Shown: positions 41,211 to 50,608, counted from the stretch's first letter. The stretch is DNA of 53,140 nucleotides from an uncultured Pseudomonadota bacterium (GCA_949300375.1 CASGEB010000019.1:1-53140), one strand, 5' to 3'. Notes: a model not told the origin generated them from the sequence alone. Made by a program: numbers and translations.

Positions 41211-42566
41211 ATGATGTTTGAAAAAGTATTGATTGCCAACCGCGGCGAAGTTGCCCTTCGTATCCACCGCGCCTGCCGCGAGATGGGTATTCGTACGGTT
41301 GCCGTCCATTCAGAAGCCGACGCCAATGCCATGCATGTTCGTCTGGCTGACGAGGCCGTTTGTATCGGCCCGGCGCGTTCTACCGACTCTTACCTGAATA
41401 AATCGGCGATTATTTCCGCAGCTTTGATTACCGGGGCCGATGCTATTCATCCGGGGTTCGGCTTTTTATCAGAAAACGCCGATTTTGCCGAGATGGTCGA
41501 GGCTCACGGCATTACTTTTATCGGACCGACCGCAGAACAAATGCGTCTGATGGGAGATAAAATCACCGCGCGCAAAGCCGCACAGGAGGCCGGTCTGCCG
41601 ATTACGCCCGGGAGTCCTGCCCTTGAAAGCATTGAACACGCCAAAGAATGGGCCAATAAAATCGGATATCCGGTTATCGTCAAAGCTACGGCCGGCGGCG
41701 GCGGAAAAGGCATGAAAATCGCGTTTAACGACCAGGAAATGGAAGAAGCTTATACCATGGCCCGTGCCGAAGCCAAAGCCGCTTTTACCAGCGATGTGGT
41801 TTATATGGAAAAATATCTGCAAAAACCCCGCCATATTGAAATGCAGGTATTGGCTGACAAATACGGCCATGTGGTTCATTTGGGCGAACGCGACTGTTCT
41901 ATTCAGAGAAACAATCAAAAGGTTATTGAAGAAACGCCGTCTCCGGCCTTGAACGCAGAACAGCGTTATGAAATCGGCGAGATTGTCCGCAAAGCAATTG
42001 AAAAAATCGGTTACACAAGTGCAGGAACTCTGGAATTTTTGTATGAAGACGGACATTTCTATTTTATGGAAATGAACACCCGTCTGCAAGTGGAACATCC
42101 GATTACAGAGGCCGTAACAGGCATTGACATCGTGCGCGAGCAAATTCGCATTGCCAGCGGTGCGACCTTGGGATATACACAGGATGACATTCAATTCAGC
42201 GGCCATGCAATCGAATGCCGGATTAACGCAGAAGATCCGGACACTTTTGCACCCTGCCCCGGTAAGATTACCGAATGGCACGCTCCCGGCGGTCTCGGCG
42301 TCCGGGTTGATTCCGAGATTTATTCCGGTTACAGCATTCCGCCGTTTTACGACAGCATGATTGCCAAGCTGATTGTTCACGGAAAAACCCGCAATGCCGC
42401 TTTGATGCGTTTGCGCAGGGCATTGGAGGAATTTGTCATTGAAGGCGTTAAAACAACAATTCCGCTGCATCAGGAAATTATCTCTCAGGCGGAATATATT
42501 GACGGACAATACAATATCCACTGGCTGGAACATTTTATGGACGCCAAGAAAAACAAAGCCGCATAA
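41211..42566 (+). CDS. accC: Biotin carboxylase subunit of acetyl-CoA carboxylase
   Basis: An ATP-grasp enzyme that carboxylates biotin on AccB using bicarbonate. 451 residues, the standard length. The start MFEKVLIANRGEVALRI, the glycine-rich loop KATAGGGGKGMKIA, EKYLQKPRHIEMQVLAD, and the catalytic stretch FYFMEMNTRLQVEHPITEAVTGIDIV are all present. Two adjacent ATGs (41211 and 41214) give equivalent proteins. A hairpin terminator follows the stop. Confidence 0.97.
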   Translation: MMFEKVLIANRGEVALRIHRACREMGIRTVAVHSEADANAMHVRLADEAVCIGPARSTDSYLNKSAIISAALITGADAIHPGFGFLSENADFAEMVEAHGITFIGPTAEQMRLMGDKITARKAAQEAGLPITPGSPALESIEHAKEWANKIGYPVIVKATAGGGGKGMKIAFNDQEMEEAYTMARAEAKAAFTSDVVYMEKYLQKPRHIEMQVLADKYGHVVHLGERDCSIQRNNQKVIEETPSPALNAEQRYEIGEIVRKAIEKIGYTSAGTLEFLYEDGHFYFMEMNTRLQVEHPITEAVTGIDIVREQIRIASGATLGYTQDDIQFSGHAIECRINAEDPDTFAPCPGKITEWHAPGGLGVRVDSEIYSGYSIPPFYDSMIAKLIVHGKTRNAALMRLRRALEEFVIEGVKTTIPLHQEIISQAEYIDGQYNIHWLEHFMDAKKNKAA

Positions 42567-42584
42567 AAAATTGTCTTATGATAA

Positions 42585-42622
42585 AAAATATTTCCCTGAA
42601 AATTTCTGGGAAATATTTTTTT
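42585..42622 (+). terminator. Terminator of accBC
   Basis: An AAATATTTCCC/GGGAAATATTT stem followed by TTTT, 19 bases after the accC stop and just before the convergent alr stop. Confidence 0.8.
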
Positions 42623-42640
42623 GCGGCAAATTACGATACC

Positions 42641-43726
42641 CTATTTATACCGGCGCTCAAACCGTGGATTCTTGCCAAGCCGGGAAACAACCTCATAAGC
42701 GATGGTCCCGGCATCGCGCCCCATATCGTCCAGCGTATAATTTTCATCCAGCAGAAAAGCCCAATCTCCGCAGCAAACATCCGGTATGCCGGTAATGTCG
42801 CAGATTACGTTATCCATGGAAATCCGCCCGATTATGCGCGCCTCAAACCTTGTATTGCCCTTTTTGAAAAACACCTTGCCGACATTCGAGAGCGAACGCG
42901 GCAGGCCGTCGCCGTATCCGATTGACACAATGGCAATCCGGCGCAACGAATTGGCGCGATATGTGGCAGAATAGCCGACAAACTCGCCTTCCGGCAAATC
43001 CTCAACCTGCAAAACCGGAGCCGTTACCGTTATCAGACTCTGCATTCGGTTTTCGCGGTACGGAGCCGTATTGATGCCGTACATTGCCGCGCCGAGACGA
43101 ACCATATCAAACTGAAAATCCTGTCCGAGAAAGACGCCGTCGGAGGCCGACAGCGAAGCCGGCAGACCGGGGAAATACTCTGCCGTCAGGCGGCGGAAAT
43201 TTTCCAGCTGGCGGACATTCATAAAATGCCCCTGTTCATCGGCGCAGGCCAGATGCGACATAACATAAGAAAACTCGTTTTTGTCTTCCGCCGAAAGGGC
43301 AGCGAGTTCATTTTCCCGAAAGCCGAGGCGGTTCAGCCCGGTTTCAATATGAATAACCGGACGAATGCCGTCCAGGCGGCGGTTTTTCCAAAAATCCAGC
43401 TGCTGCGGGCTGCTGATGACCGGCGTCAGGCGGCATTTCTGAAAATCTTTGACGCTGTCTTTACCCATACCCTGCAAAACATAAATGGCTGCCTCCGGCG
43501 CCACGCCGCGGACAATTGCCCCTTCCACGCCGTGTGCAACAAAAAAGCTGCGGCAGCCGCCTTCCCGGTATAAAATTCCGGCAACCTCAGCCGCCCCGAG
43601 TCCGTAGGCATCGTCTTTGACAACCGCGGCCGGAACACTTTGCGGCGCCAGTTTGGACAACAGCTTGTAATTGGCAAGCAGATTTTGCAGATTAATTTCT
43701 AAAATCGGTCTTGTAAAAATTGCCAT
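42641..43726 (-). CDS. alr: Alanine racemase
   Basis: A PLP enzyme making D-alanine for peptidoglycan. 361 residues from ATG 43726 (MAIFTRPILEINLQNLLANY). A longer frame to 44389 only runs antisense to tatD and is rejected. The PLP lysine is Lys37 in VVKDDAYGLG (more often VVKANAYGHG). The second catalytic base, Tyr, is in VGYSATYRA. GISMDN-like RISMDNVICDITG is also present. It is divergent from tatD with only 39 bases between starts, so the two promoters must overlap. Confidence 0.94.
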   Translation of the reverse strand: MAIFTRPILEINLQNLLANYKLLSKLAPQSVPAAVVKDDAYGLGAAEVAGILYREGGCRSFFVAHGVEGAIVRGVAPEAAIYVLQGMGKDSVKDFQKCRLTPVISSPQQLDFWKNRRLDGIRPVIHIETGLNRLGFRENELAALSAEDKNEFSYVMSHLACADEQGHFMNVRQLENFRRLTAEYFPGLPASLSASDGVFLGQDFQFDMVRLGAAMYGINTAPYRENRMQSLITVTAPVLQVEDLPEGEFVGYSATYRANSLRRIAIVSIGYGDGLPRSLSNVGKVFFKKGNTRFEARIIGRISMDNVICDITGIPDVCCGDWAFLLDENYTLDDMGRDAGTIAYEVVSRLGKNPRFERRYK

Positions 43727-43765
43727 TTGTTTGTAAAATCCCGGTAAAATTTGAAAGTTATTACC

Positions 43766-44515
43766 ATGCAGTTTATGGACAGCCACATACATTTGCAAGA
43801 TTTTAAACAAAGATGTGCAACGGATATTATTGCCGGCGCGCGGAAAGCCGGCGTAAAAAAGCTGGTTTGCGCGGCGATTACCGAAAAAGACTGGCCGGCG
43901 ATTGCCGCTTTGGTTCATACATATCCCGATACGATTATTCCGGCGTTCGGCCTGCATCCGTGGCATACTTCCGAGGCTGAACACGGCTGGGAGAATCTTT
44001 TGGAAAAATATCTGCAGGATTATCCGACGGCTTTGGTCGGCGAGACCGGGTTGGATTTTTATCATAACCCGGACAGGGAAGCGCAGCAGAGAATTTTTGC
44101 CGAACAGTTGCGGCTGGCGAATAAATACAAACGTCCGGCGCTGATTCATGCCGTTAAAGCTCAGCAGGAAATGGAGATGTTTTGGGGATATATGCCAAAA
44201 AAATTTGTTATTCACTCTTATAACGGCAAATCGGAATTTTTGAAAAAAATTATTAAACAAGGCGGATATGTCGGTTTTAACTTTTCTATTTTGAAAAATC
44301 CGGCCCGGCAAGAGGTTTTGCAAAGCGTTCCGGCAGACCGAATCCTGTTGGAGACCGACGGCCCGTATCAAGGCCCGGTACACGGGCAAGAAGTTTATCC
44401 CGAGAATCTGCCGGAACTGGCAGCCGAAATTGCCGTTCTGCGCGGGGAAAATACGGAAGATCTGGTTCAGAAGATCTATGAAAATTCACTATTTTTAACC
44501 GAAGGACAATATTAG
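43766..44515 (+). CDS. TatD-family metal-dependent hydrolase
   Basis: An amidohydrolase-fold nuclease or deoxyribonuclease. 249 residues from ATG 43766; a TTG 15 bases earlier and an ATG at 43775 are alternatives, and none has a clear ribosome site. Metal-binding residues are visible: HIH (H7, H9), the Glu in LVGETGLDFY, and later histidines in LIHAVKA and VIHSYNG, with Asp in LLETDGPY. TatD proteins process DNA and RNA ends, but the exact substrate here is unknown. The next gene starts one base after its stop. Confidence 0.88.
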   Translation: MQFMDSHIHLQDFKQRCATDIIAGARKAGVKKLVCAAITEKDWPAIAALVHTYPDTIIPAFGLHPWHTSEAEHGWENLLEKYLQDYPTALVGETGLDFYHNPDREAQQRIFAEQLRLANKYKRPALIHAVKAQQEMEMFWGYMPKKFVIHSYNGKSEFLKKIIKQGGYVGFNFSILKNPARQEVLQSVPADRILLETDGPYQGPVHGQEVYPENLPELAAEIAVLRGENTEDLVQKIYENSLFLTEGQY

Positions 44516-44516
44516 G

Positions 44517-45266
44517 ATGAAAAAATTGGTATTAATTCATGGCTGGGATTATAAGCATTATACTTCACAAACGCAAAGTACTGATGTATGGGATAATCGT
44601 AGAAAATTGGTTACTGGTTTACAAAAATTTTTTGATATCAAAATTATTACCCTTCCTGGCTTTTGTGGAGAGAAAGAACCTGATTACCCTTGGAAACTGG
44701 AAGATTTTGCTGATTTTATTGAGTTGCAGTTGCAAAAAGATAAATTCAACCCGGATTATATTTTAGGTTATTCGTTTGGCGGTGCAGTTGCTCTTAGCCA
44801 TAAATTAAAATATAATAAAAATAAAATAATTTTAGTTTCTCCTGCAATAAGCAGAAAATATAAAGAAAATTCTGCGGCTCATAATAAAGTTAAATACTTT
44901 GCCAAGTTTTTACCCAATTATTTAAAAAATATTTTAAGAGATCAATATATTTCTAAGGTCTTAAAAAACCCGTTTTATGCTAATGGAACTAATTTTTTGA
45001 AAAAAACTTATTTAAATATAGTCGGCATTGATATGAGTGAAAAACTTAAGATATTGGATAAAAATGATTTTATAATTATTTTCGGAGAAAAAGATACTGC
45101 TACACCGCCATGGCTTTTACTTAACACTATTCCGGAAATACAAAATAATGTTATTATTGTGCAAAATGGTACCCATGATATTGCCAATACGCATACACAA
45201 AAATTAATTAAAGAAATTGTTACTTTTGTTCATACAAACAGAGAATATAAAAATGCAAAAAGATGA
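44517..45266 (+). CDS. Alpha/beta-hydrolase, AT-rich
   Basis: A 249-residue cytosolic protein of the alpha/beta-hydrolase fold. It has an LVLIHGWD oxyanion turn near the start, a nucleophile elbow GYSFGG (Ser of GxSxG, about residue 88), the acid region FGEKDTATPP, and a C-terminal catalytic His in NGTHDIANTH. The RBBP9/YdeN-like serine hydrolases are the nearest type by look; the substrate is unknown. The DNA is clearly more AT-rich than tatD and tcdA on either side, which suggests insertion by transfer. It overlaps the tcdA start by 14 bases. Confidence 0.82.
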   Translation: MKKLVLIHGWDYKHYTSQTQSTDVWDNRRKLVTGLQKFFDIKIITLPGFCGEKEPDYPWKLEDFADFIELQLQKDKFNPDYILGYSFGGAVALSHKLKYNKNKIILVSPAISRKYKENSAAHNKVKYFAKFLPNYLKNILRDQYISKVLKNPFYANGTNFLKKTYLNIVGIDMSEKLKILDKNDFIIIFGEKDTATPPWLLLNTIPEIQNNVIIVQNGTHDIANTHTQKLIKEIVTFVHTNREYKNAKR

Positions 45267-45993
45267 GAGGTTTATGCGCACGGAGATTTTGCTCGGCGAA
45301 GACGGTATGGAGCGTCTGAAAAATGCGCGGGTAATGGTTGTCGGTCTCGGCGCGGTCGGCGGCTATGCGTTAGAGGCTCTGGCCCGGGCGGGAATCGGCA
45401 CGCTGACGCTGGTTGACTTTGACGTTTTTGACCGCAGCAACATCAACCGTCAGATTTTGGCGCTCGAATCGACAATCGGCATAAAAAAAACCGAAGCTGC
45501 CAAACGCCGGGTGGCCGAAATCAATCCCGACTGCAAAGTTGTTGTCAAAGACGTCTTCGTCAATGCCGACACCCTGCCCGCTCTGCTGGCCGAAAAGCCG
45601 GATTTTGTGGTTGACGCAATTGATGCCCTTAACCCCAAGTGCTGTTTGATTGAGGCGCTTTATCATGCGCAGATTCCGTTTATTTCTTCAATGGGTGCGG
45701 CCTTAAAAACTGACCCGGCGAAAATAAAATACGGCAGGCTCGGCGCCACCCAAAACTGCGGTCTGGCAAAGTTTATTCGTAAGCGTTTGAAGAAACGCGG
45801 CATTGATCTGAATAAAATTTTCTGCGTCTCGTCCGAAGAACAGGTTGACGGCGGTTTTATTGAAAACGAAGAAGGCGAAACCGCCGGCGGGCGCGTGCGC
45901 AATACGCTCGGTTCGCTGCCGACCATCACGGCTATTTTCGGACTGATAATCGCCAACGAAGCCATTAAACAAATTGCCCGTTTTTCAAAATGA
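45253..45993 (+). CDS. tcdA: tRNA threonylcarbamoyladenosine dehydratase TcdA (ThiF/E1-like)
   Basis: Cyclises t6A37 to ct6A in ANN-decoding tRNAs using ATP. 246 residues. The Rossmann ATP site VMVVGLGAVGGYALEALARAGIG, LVDFDVFDRSNINRQ, the DAIDALNPKCCLIEAL segment and the C-terminal GSLPTITAIFGLIIANEAIKQI are typical of TcdA/CsdL. ATG 45253 is chosen because it keeps the 'DERF..TE.LLG' N terminus that aligns with the family. ATG 45274 has a closer AGAGG but would drop it. The upstream 45217 start is not needed. Confidence 0.88.
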   Translation: MQKDERFMRTEILLGEDGMERLKNARVMVVGLGAVGGYALEALARAGIGTLTLVDFDVFDRSNINRQILALESTIGIKKTEAAKRRVAEINPDCKVVVKDVFVNADTLPALLAEKPDFVVDAIDALNPKCCLIEALYHAQIPFISSMGAALKTDPAKIKYGRLGATQNCGLAKFIRKRLKKRGIDLNKIFCVSSEEQVDGGFIENEEGETAGGRVRNTLGSLPTITAIFGLIIANEAIKQIARFSK

Positions 45994-46005
45994 AAGGAAA
46001 AAATT

Positions 46006-47238
46006 ATGCCTCTTGCCGCCCCAAAAGCCCTGCGATTGCAAATCGCCCTGATGGGAAAGGTTAATGCCGGAAAATCGAGTCTTCTGAATTTGGTTACCGG
46101 ACAAGAAACGGCCATTGCCTCCGCCGTTCCCGGAACAACAACAGATATTGTGGAAAAAAATCAGGAGCTTCTGCCGATTGGTCCGGTTACCTGGCTGGAT
46201 ACCGCCGGATTTGGCGACGATACGGAACTCAGCGCCCAGAGAATCGAAAAGACCCGCAAAGCTTTTGACCGTGCGGACGTTATCGCGCTGGTTCTTGACT
46301 CCCCATCACCCGGCGCCGAAGAACAATTTGTTATTTCCGAAGCGCAAAAACGCCGTTTGCCTTTGATAAAAATTTACAACAAAGCCGATACCTATTCCGC
46401 CCCGGCAGACGGTATTGCCGTTAATTCTCTGGACAAGGCATCGCGCGACAAGGTTCTCGGACAATTAAAATCCGCTCTTCTCAATATCTGCCCGGATGAG
46501 TTTATTCATACGCCGCCTTTGTTCGGCGACCTGGTTCCGCAAGGCGGTTTTGTACTTTTACTTGTTCCCATCGACAAAGAAGCCCCCAAAGGGCGGCTCA
46601 TTATGCCGCAGGTTCAGGCTATCCGGGAAGGACTTGATTATAACCTGATTGTCAATGTTGTTACGGAAAAACGTTATGCCGAAGCTTTAGCCTCCTGCAA
46701 AAAAGCGCCCGACCTGGTGATTTGCGACTCTCAGGTGGTAGACCTTATGGCTGCACAAACGCCGCCGGAAATCAAATGCACAACCTTTTCCACGCTGTTT
46801 GCCCGGCTGAAGGGCGATCTGGCAAAGTTTGCCGAAGGAGCGGCGGCAATCAGCCGGCTGGAAAACGGCGACAAAGTTCTGGTGGCCGAATGCTGCACCC
46901 ATCACGCCGTGGAAGACGATATCGGCAAAGTTAAAATTCCCCGCTGGCTGAAAGAAAAAACCGGCAAAGACCTGCAAATCGACTTTTGCTCCGGGCGAGA
47001 TTTTCCGGAAAAACTGCCTGCTTACAAACTGGTTATCCAGTGCGGCGGCTGTATGTTCGGGCGGCGGGAGATTTTATCACGCATCGGCATTTGCGAAAAC
47101 AACGGCGTTCCGATTACCAATTACGGCATTGCCATCTCGGAGATGAAAAACGTTCTGCCCCGGATTTTGGAGCCGTTCGGCGAGATTTGGGAAAGCTATA
47201 AAATGGCAAAAAACGGCGGCGATAGTCCGGAATATTAA
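46006..47238 (+). CDS. hydF: [FeFe]-hydrogenase maturation GTPase HydF
   Basis: Scaffold on which HydE and HydG build the diiron subcluster before it is passed to [FeFe]-hydrogenase. 410 residues: a TrmE-like GTPase domain (GKVNAGKSS at 17-25, VPGTTTDIV, LDTAGFGDD, IYNKAD), a dimerisation domain, and a C-terminal iron-sulfur domain with ECCTHHAVEDDIG and later IQCGGCMFGRRE, which supply the cluster ligands (C.H and CxxC). These features set it apart from TrmE and Era GTPases. HydE, HydG and the hydrogenase are not in this window. The gene shows a hydrogen-metabolising, oxygen-sensitive lifestyle. Confidence 0.93.
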   Translation: MPLAAPKALRLQIALMGKVNAGKSSLLNLVTGQETAIASAVPGTTTDIVEKNQELLPIGPVTWLDTAGFGDDTELSAQRIEKTRKAFDRADVIALVLDSPSPGAEEQFVISEAQKRRLPLIKIYNKADTYSAPADGIAVNSLDKASRDKVLGQLKSALLNICPDEFIHTPPLFGDLVPQGGFVLLLVPIDKEAPKGRLIMPQVQAIREGLDYNLIVNVVTEKRYAEALASCKKAPDLVICDSQVVDLMAAQTPPEIKCTTFSTLFARLKGDLAKFAEGAAAISRLENGDKVLVAECCTHHAVEDDIGKVKIPRWLKEKTGKDLQIDFCSGRDFPEKLPAYKLVIQCGGCMFGRREILSRIGICENNGVPITNYGIAISEMKNVLPRILEPFGEIWESYKMAKNGGDSPEY

Positions 47239-47310
47239 ATTTTCTTTAAGGTCTTTCGGTTAAACTGATTAGTAATCAGGTTTTTAGCCAGCAAGGATGA
47301 AGTAAAAACA

Positions 47311-48180
47311 ATGAAAATGATAAAACCAATCGTCAATATCTCCAAAATCATAAATGCTTATGATACGGTTGTGGTTGGTTTGGAAGGCGTTATTTGTGCC
47401 GGAAATTCGGTGAAAGTTGATGCCGTTAACGCATTGATTAACATTAAAAAAGCCGGAAAAAACATTATCCTGCTGACCAGTTCCGCCAAGCGGACGGCTG
47501 AAATTGCCGACTTGTTCCGCCGCAACAAACTGCCGCCGGAAATATTTTCAAGCATCGTTTCTTCCGGCGAGATTATGCATTATCTGTTTAAAGCTTCCGA
47601 CAGTTCTCTGGCAAAACTCGGACGGAATTATTATCTGGCAGGCAACCCGACCGATGCTTCGGTTTTTGCAGGACTGGCAGATTATCATAAAGTTTCTTCT
47701 CTGGCGCAGGCTGATTTTATTTTTATCGGCAGCGTTAAAAGCCCTGACGACAATATTGAAACTTATCTGCCCCTTTTGGAACAGGCTGCCAGTATGTCTG
47801 TTCCGATGGCGGCCGCCGGAAATGACGCATCCAGCTATCTGGACGGCGAAATCTGTTTGGCAGCGGGGGCGATTGCCGAACAATATGCCGCTCTTGGCGG
47901 CAGAGTGATTACCGTAGGAAAACCGGATCAGAAAATCCTTTCTTATGCTTTGGAAGACCTTCCGCATTTTGCTCCGGAGCAAACACTGCTCATCGGCGAC
48001 AATATCACGTCCGACATCCGGGCGGCCAATCTCGCCGGGCTGCATTGCGTTTTGGTTTCCAAAGGCGTTCATGTCAATTATCTGGGCGAAGGGTATATTC
48101 CCGATGTGGCAAAGACAAGGGAAATTTCCATTAATTATGATGCTTATCCCGATTATGTGATTTCTAATTTGAGGTGGTAA
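47311..48180 (+). CDS. HAD-family class IIA protein lacking the catalytic aspartate
   Basis: 289 residues of the NagD/TIGR01459-like HAD type. Motif I, normally DxDG or DxWG, reads VVGLEGVI, so the nucleophile Asp is Gly23 and the second acid is Glu25. Motif II (ILLTSS), the motif III lysine (VGKPDQK) and motif IV (LLIGDNITSDIRAANLAG) are intact. The fold and metal-binding acid are kept but phosphatase activity is unlikely. A binding or regulatory role is inferred. AAGGATG precedes the start, and the 48182 gene begins one base after its stop. Confidence 0.85.
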   Translation: MKMIKPIVNISKIINAYDTVVVGLEGVICAGNSVKVDAVNALINIKKAGKNIILLTSSAKRTAEIADLFRRNKLPPEIFSSIVSSGEIMHYLFKASDSSLAKLGRNYYLAGNPTDASVFAGLADYHKVSSLAQADFIFIGSVKSPDDNIETYLPLLEQAASMSVPMAAAGNDASSYLDGEICLAAGAIAEQYAALGGRVITVGKPDQKILSYALEDLPHFAPEQTLLIGDNITSDIRAANLAGLHCVLVSKGVHVNYLGEGYIPDVAKTREISINYDAYPDYVISNLRW

Positions 48181-48181
48181 A

Positions 48182-48772
48182 ATGAATTATAAAGACAAAT
48201 TTCCCGTTATTCTGATTATTGCCGTTCTGGCGGTGGTTTTTATTACCATTCCATATTACAACCCCAAAAAAGAAATGCTTAAACGTTCTTTGCTGCCGGA
48301 GCTGCTCTCTAAGGAAAATGTCGTTACTTTTGACGAGATGAACCACTTTCTGGAAACATGGTCAACCTTTATTACAAAAAAATATCATCTCGACGGCAAA
48401 GAAAAAATAGATTATCACATTGACAAACCAAAAAAAGCTTTTCCACTCAGCACGCTTAAATGGATTGAAAGCCAGGGATGGGATGTTGACCGTTTTTTTG
48501 AAATTGAAAAACGCCTGCGCGCCATTACGGCTTATGCCACCCGCAAAAAAGGAAGCGATAAAATCATCCGTTCGCTGGAAAATCAGCTGGCGCTGACAAC
48601 CGATCCGGAGATGACGCGCAACATTATGGCGATGATTGATGAACAAAGCGCTATGCATAAAGATACAAAAGGCGTGAAATTTTCAGACAGCGAAGTCAGG
48701 ATGGTTATGCCGAACTTGGAAATCGTCAAAGATATTCTGGACGGCAAGGCTATTTACCGGCCGGCTTATTAA
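48182..48772 (+). CDS. Hypothetical membrane-anchored protein
   Basis: 196 residues with one N-terminal membrane helix (FPVILIIAVLAVVFITIPYYN), followed by a helical, charged domain (STFITKKYHLDGKEKIDYHIDKP, RLRAITAYATRKKGSDKIIRSLE). Not recognised. It is coupled to the HAD gene (one-base gap, GAGGTGG ribosome site inside the HAD 3' end), so the two may act together. It ends 9 bases from the convergent ABC-F stop. Confidence 0.75.
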   Translation: MNYKDKFPVILIIAVLAVVFITIPYYNPKKEMLKRSLLPELLSKENVVTFDEMNHFLETWSTFITKKYHLDGKEKIDYHIDKPKKAFPLSTLKWIESQGWDVDRFFEIEKRLRAITAYATRKKGSDKIIRSLENQLALTTDPEMTRNIMAMIDEQSAMHKDTKGVKFSDSEVRMVMPNLEIVKDILDGKAIYRPAY

Positions 48773-48781
48773 ACGGATTTT

Positions 48782-50593
48782 CTATGCTTTTTCCAGCTCT
48801 TCTTTAAGCATTTGGATTTCCAGCCATTCGTTTTCTTTTGTTTCGATTTCGTTTTGCAAAGCGGTCAGTCTGGCGCTCAGTTCGGCAAAGCGCGCCGGAT
48901 TTTTGGCATATAAATCAGGATTGGACAATTCTCCTTCGCAAAGGCTGATTTCTTCTTCGGCTTTGGCAATTTCCTGCGGCAGAACCTCCAGCAAACGCTG
49001 TTGTTTATAACTCAGTTTTGCTGTTTTTTTGTTTTCCGCCTCCGGCTTTTTCTCCACCTTTTTGACAACTGTTTTTTTCTCCGGTACGCGTTCGATCTTT
49101 TCCTGCAACTTTTGTAATAGTTCGGAATAACTTCCGGCATGTTCATAAACCGTTCCGTCGCCTTTCATATAAATCACCGAACTGACCACCCGGTCAAGAA
49201 AATCGCGGTCATGGCTGACAATCAGCACCGTCCCCTGATAATCATCCAGCACTTCCTGCAGCAAATCGAGCGTATCCATATCCAAATCATTGGTCGGCTC
49301 GTCCAAAACCAGAAAATTTGACGGTTTGGCCAGCGACACGGCCAGCATCAGCCGGTTTTTCTCTCCGCCGGACAGCGCCGAAACCGGACAATTTGCCTGA
49401 TCTGGCCGAAAGAGAAAATCTTTCAGATAAGCCACAACATGACGATACTGCCCATGCACAAAAATATGGTCGCCTTTGTCGCACAAGGTCTGCCACAGGG
49501 TTTTGTTCAAATCAAGCGTCATGCGGTTTTGGTCAAAATAAACTTCCTCAAGATTTTTGCCAATCCGCACTGATCCGCTGTCAGGTTCCAGACGTTTTGT
49601 CAGCAGCTTGATTAACGTTGTTTTGCCGGCGCCGTTCGGTCCGACGATGCCGATTTTGTTGCCCTTGATAATGCGGGTGGAAAAGTCTTTCACAATCTCG
49701 CGGCCGCCAAAAGATTTGCACAAATGTTTGGCCTCGATAACCATTTTGGAGCGAAAACTGCCTTCTTCCACATTCAGATTGACGCTGCCGATTTGCTTAA
49801 TCTGTTCCCGGCGTTCCTGCCGCAGCTGCTGCAACCGGCGCAGCCTGCCCATATTGCGTTTGCGGCGGGCGGTTACGCCTTTGTGCAGCCACTCGGTTTC
49901 TTCCTCGATTTTTTTGTTCAGATATTTCTGCTCGATAATCTCCTGGTCAATGACCTGATTTTGCCATTCTTCAAAAAACTTAAAACCTTTGTTGTTGCGG
50001 CGGAGAATGCCTCTGTCCAGCCAAAAGGTTGTTTGCGAAACATTGCTCAGAAACATCCGGTCATGAGAAATCAGCACTACGGCGCCGGCAAAATTTTTGA
50101 TGATTTTTTCAAGCTTTTCTATTGTGGCAATATCAAGATGATTGGTCGGCTCGTCAAGCAGCAAAATGTCCGGTTCGCCGATAAGCGCCCTGGCGAGGGC
50201 TGCCTTTCTGCGTTCGCCGCCGGAAGACTGCTCCGGATGCTGCGACTCGGCAATTCCGAACTCTTCAATCAGGATATCGGCTTTATAATCCAGATTTTCG
50301 TCATTTTGCGGCAGGCCTGATTTGACAACTTCCCGCAAGGTCTGATAACCGGAAAAATCCGGCTCCTGCGGCATATAAGAGATTTTGACGCCGGGCTGGA
50401 TGAAAATTTCGCCCGAATCCGGCTCCTGCGCGCCGCAAATGACTTTTAAGAGGGTTGATTTTCCCGAGCCGTTGCGCCCGACTAACGAGATTTTATCGCC
50501 GCGGTTGATATACAAGTCAACGTTGCTGAACAACTGATTGGCGCCAAAGCTGAGCGCAGCGCCTTTTATGGTATAAACAGGAGCTTCGGCCAT
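48782..50593 (-). CDS. ABC-F ATPase, Uup-like
   Basis: A soluble twin-ATPase protein that binds ribosomes and resolves stalled or misfolded states; it is not a transporter. 603 residues. ABC1 has GRNGSGKSTLLK and signature SSGGERRKAALARAL. A linker with charged helices (about 215-275) contains the arm region. ABC2 has GPNGAGKTTLIKL and LSGGEKNRLMLAVSL, and both have LDEPTN Walker B motifs. The C-terminal 90 residues form a Lys/Glu-rich linker and coiled coil, as in Uup. Which ABC-F subgroup is meant cannot be fully settled without alignment. Confidence 0.92.
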   Translation of the reverse strand: MAEAPVYTIKGAALSFGANQLFSNVDLYINRGDKISLVGRNGSGKSTLLKVICGAQEPDSGEIFIQPGVKISYMPQEPDFSGYQTLREVVKSGLPQNDENLDYKADILIEEFGIAESQHPEQSSGGERRKAALARALIGEPDILLLDEPTNHLDIATIEKLEKIIKNFAGAVVLISHDRMFLSNVSQTTFWLDRGILRRNNKGFKFFEEWQNQVIDQEIIEQKYLNKKIEEETEWLHKGVTARRKRNMGRLRRLQQLRQERREQIKQIGSVNLNVEEGSFRSKMVIEAKHLCKSFGGREIVKDFSTRIIKGNKIGIVGPNGAGKTTLIKLLTKRLEPDSGSVRIGKNLEEVYFDQNRMTLDLNKTLWQTLCDKGDHIFVHGQYRHVVAYLKDFLFRPDQANCPVSALSGGEKNRLMLAVSLAKPSNFLVLDEPTNDLDMDTLDLLQEVLDDYQGTVLIVSHDRDFLDRVVSSVIYMKGDGTVYEHAGSYSELLQKLQEKIERVPEKKTVVKKVEKKPEAENKKTAKLSYKQQRLLEVLPQEIAKAEEEISLCEGELSNPDLYAKNPARFAELSARLTALQNEIETKENEWLEIQMLKEELEKA

Positions 50594-50608
50594 TTCTTCC
50601 CCGAAAAA

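Noticed and set aside
43727-44389. 220-residue N-terminal extension of alanine racemase
   Set aside because: Entirely antisense to tatD; the racemase family start is at 43726.
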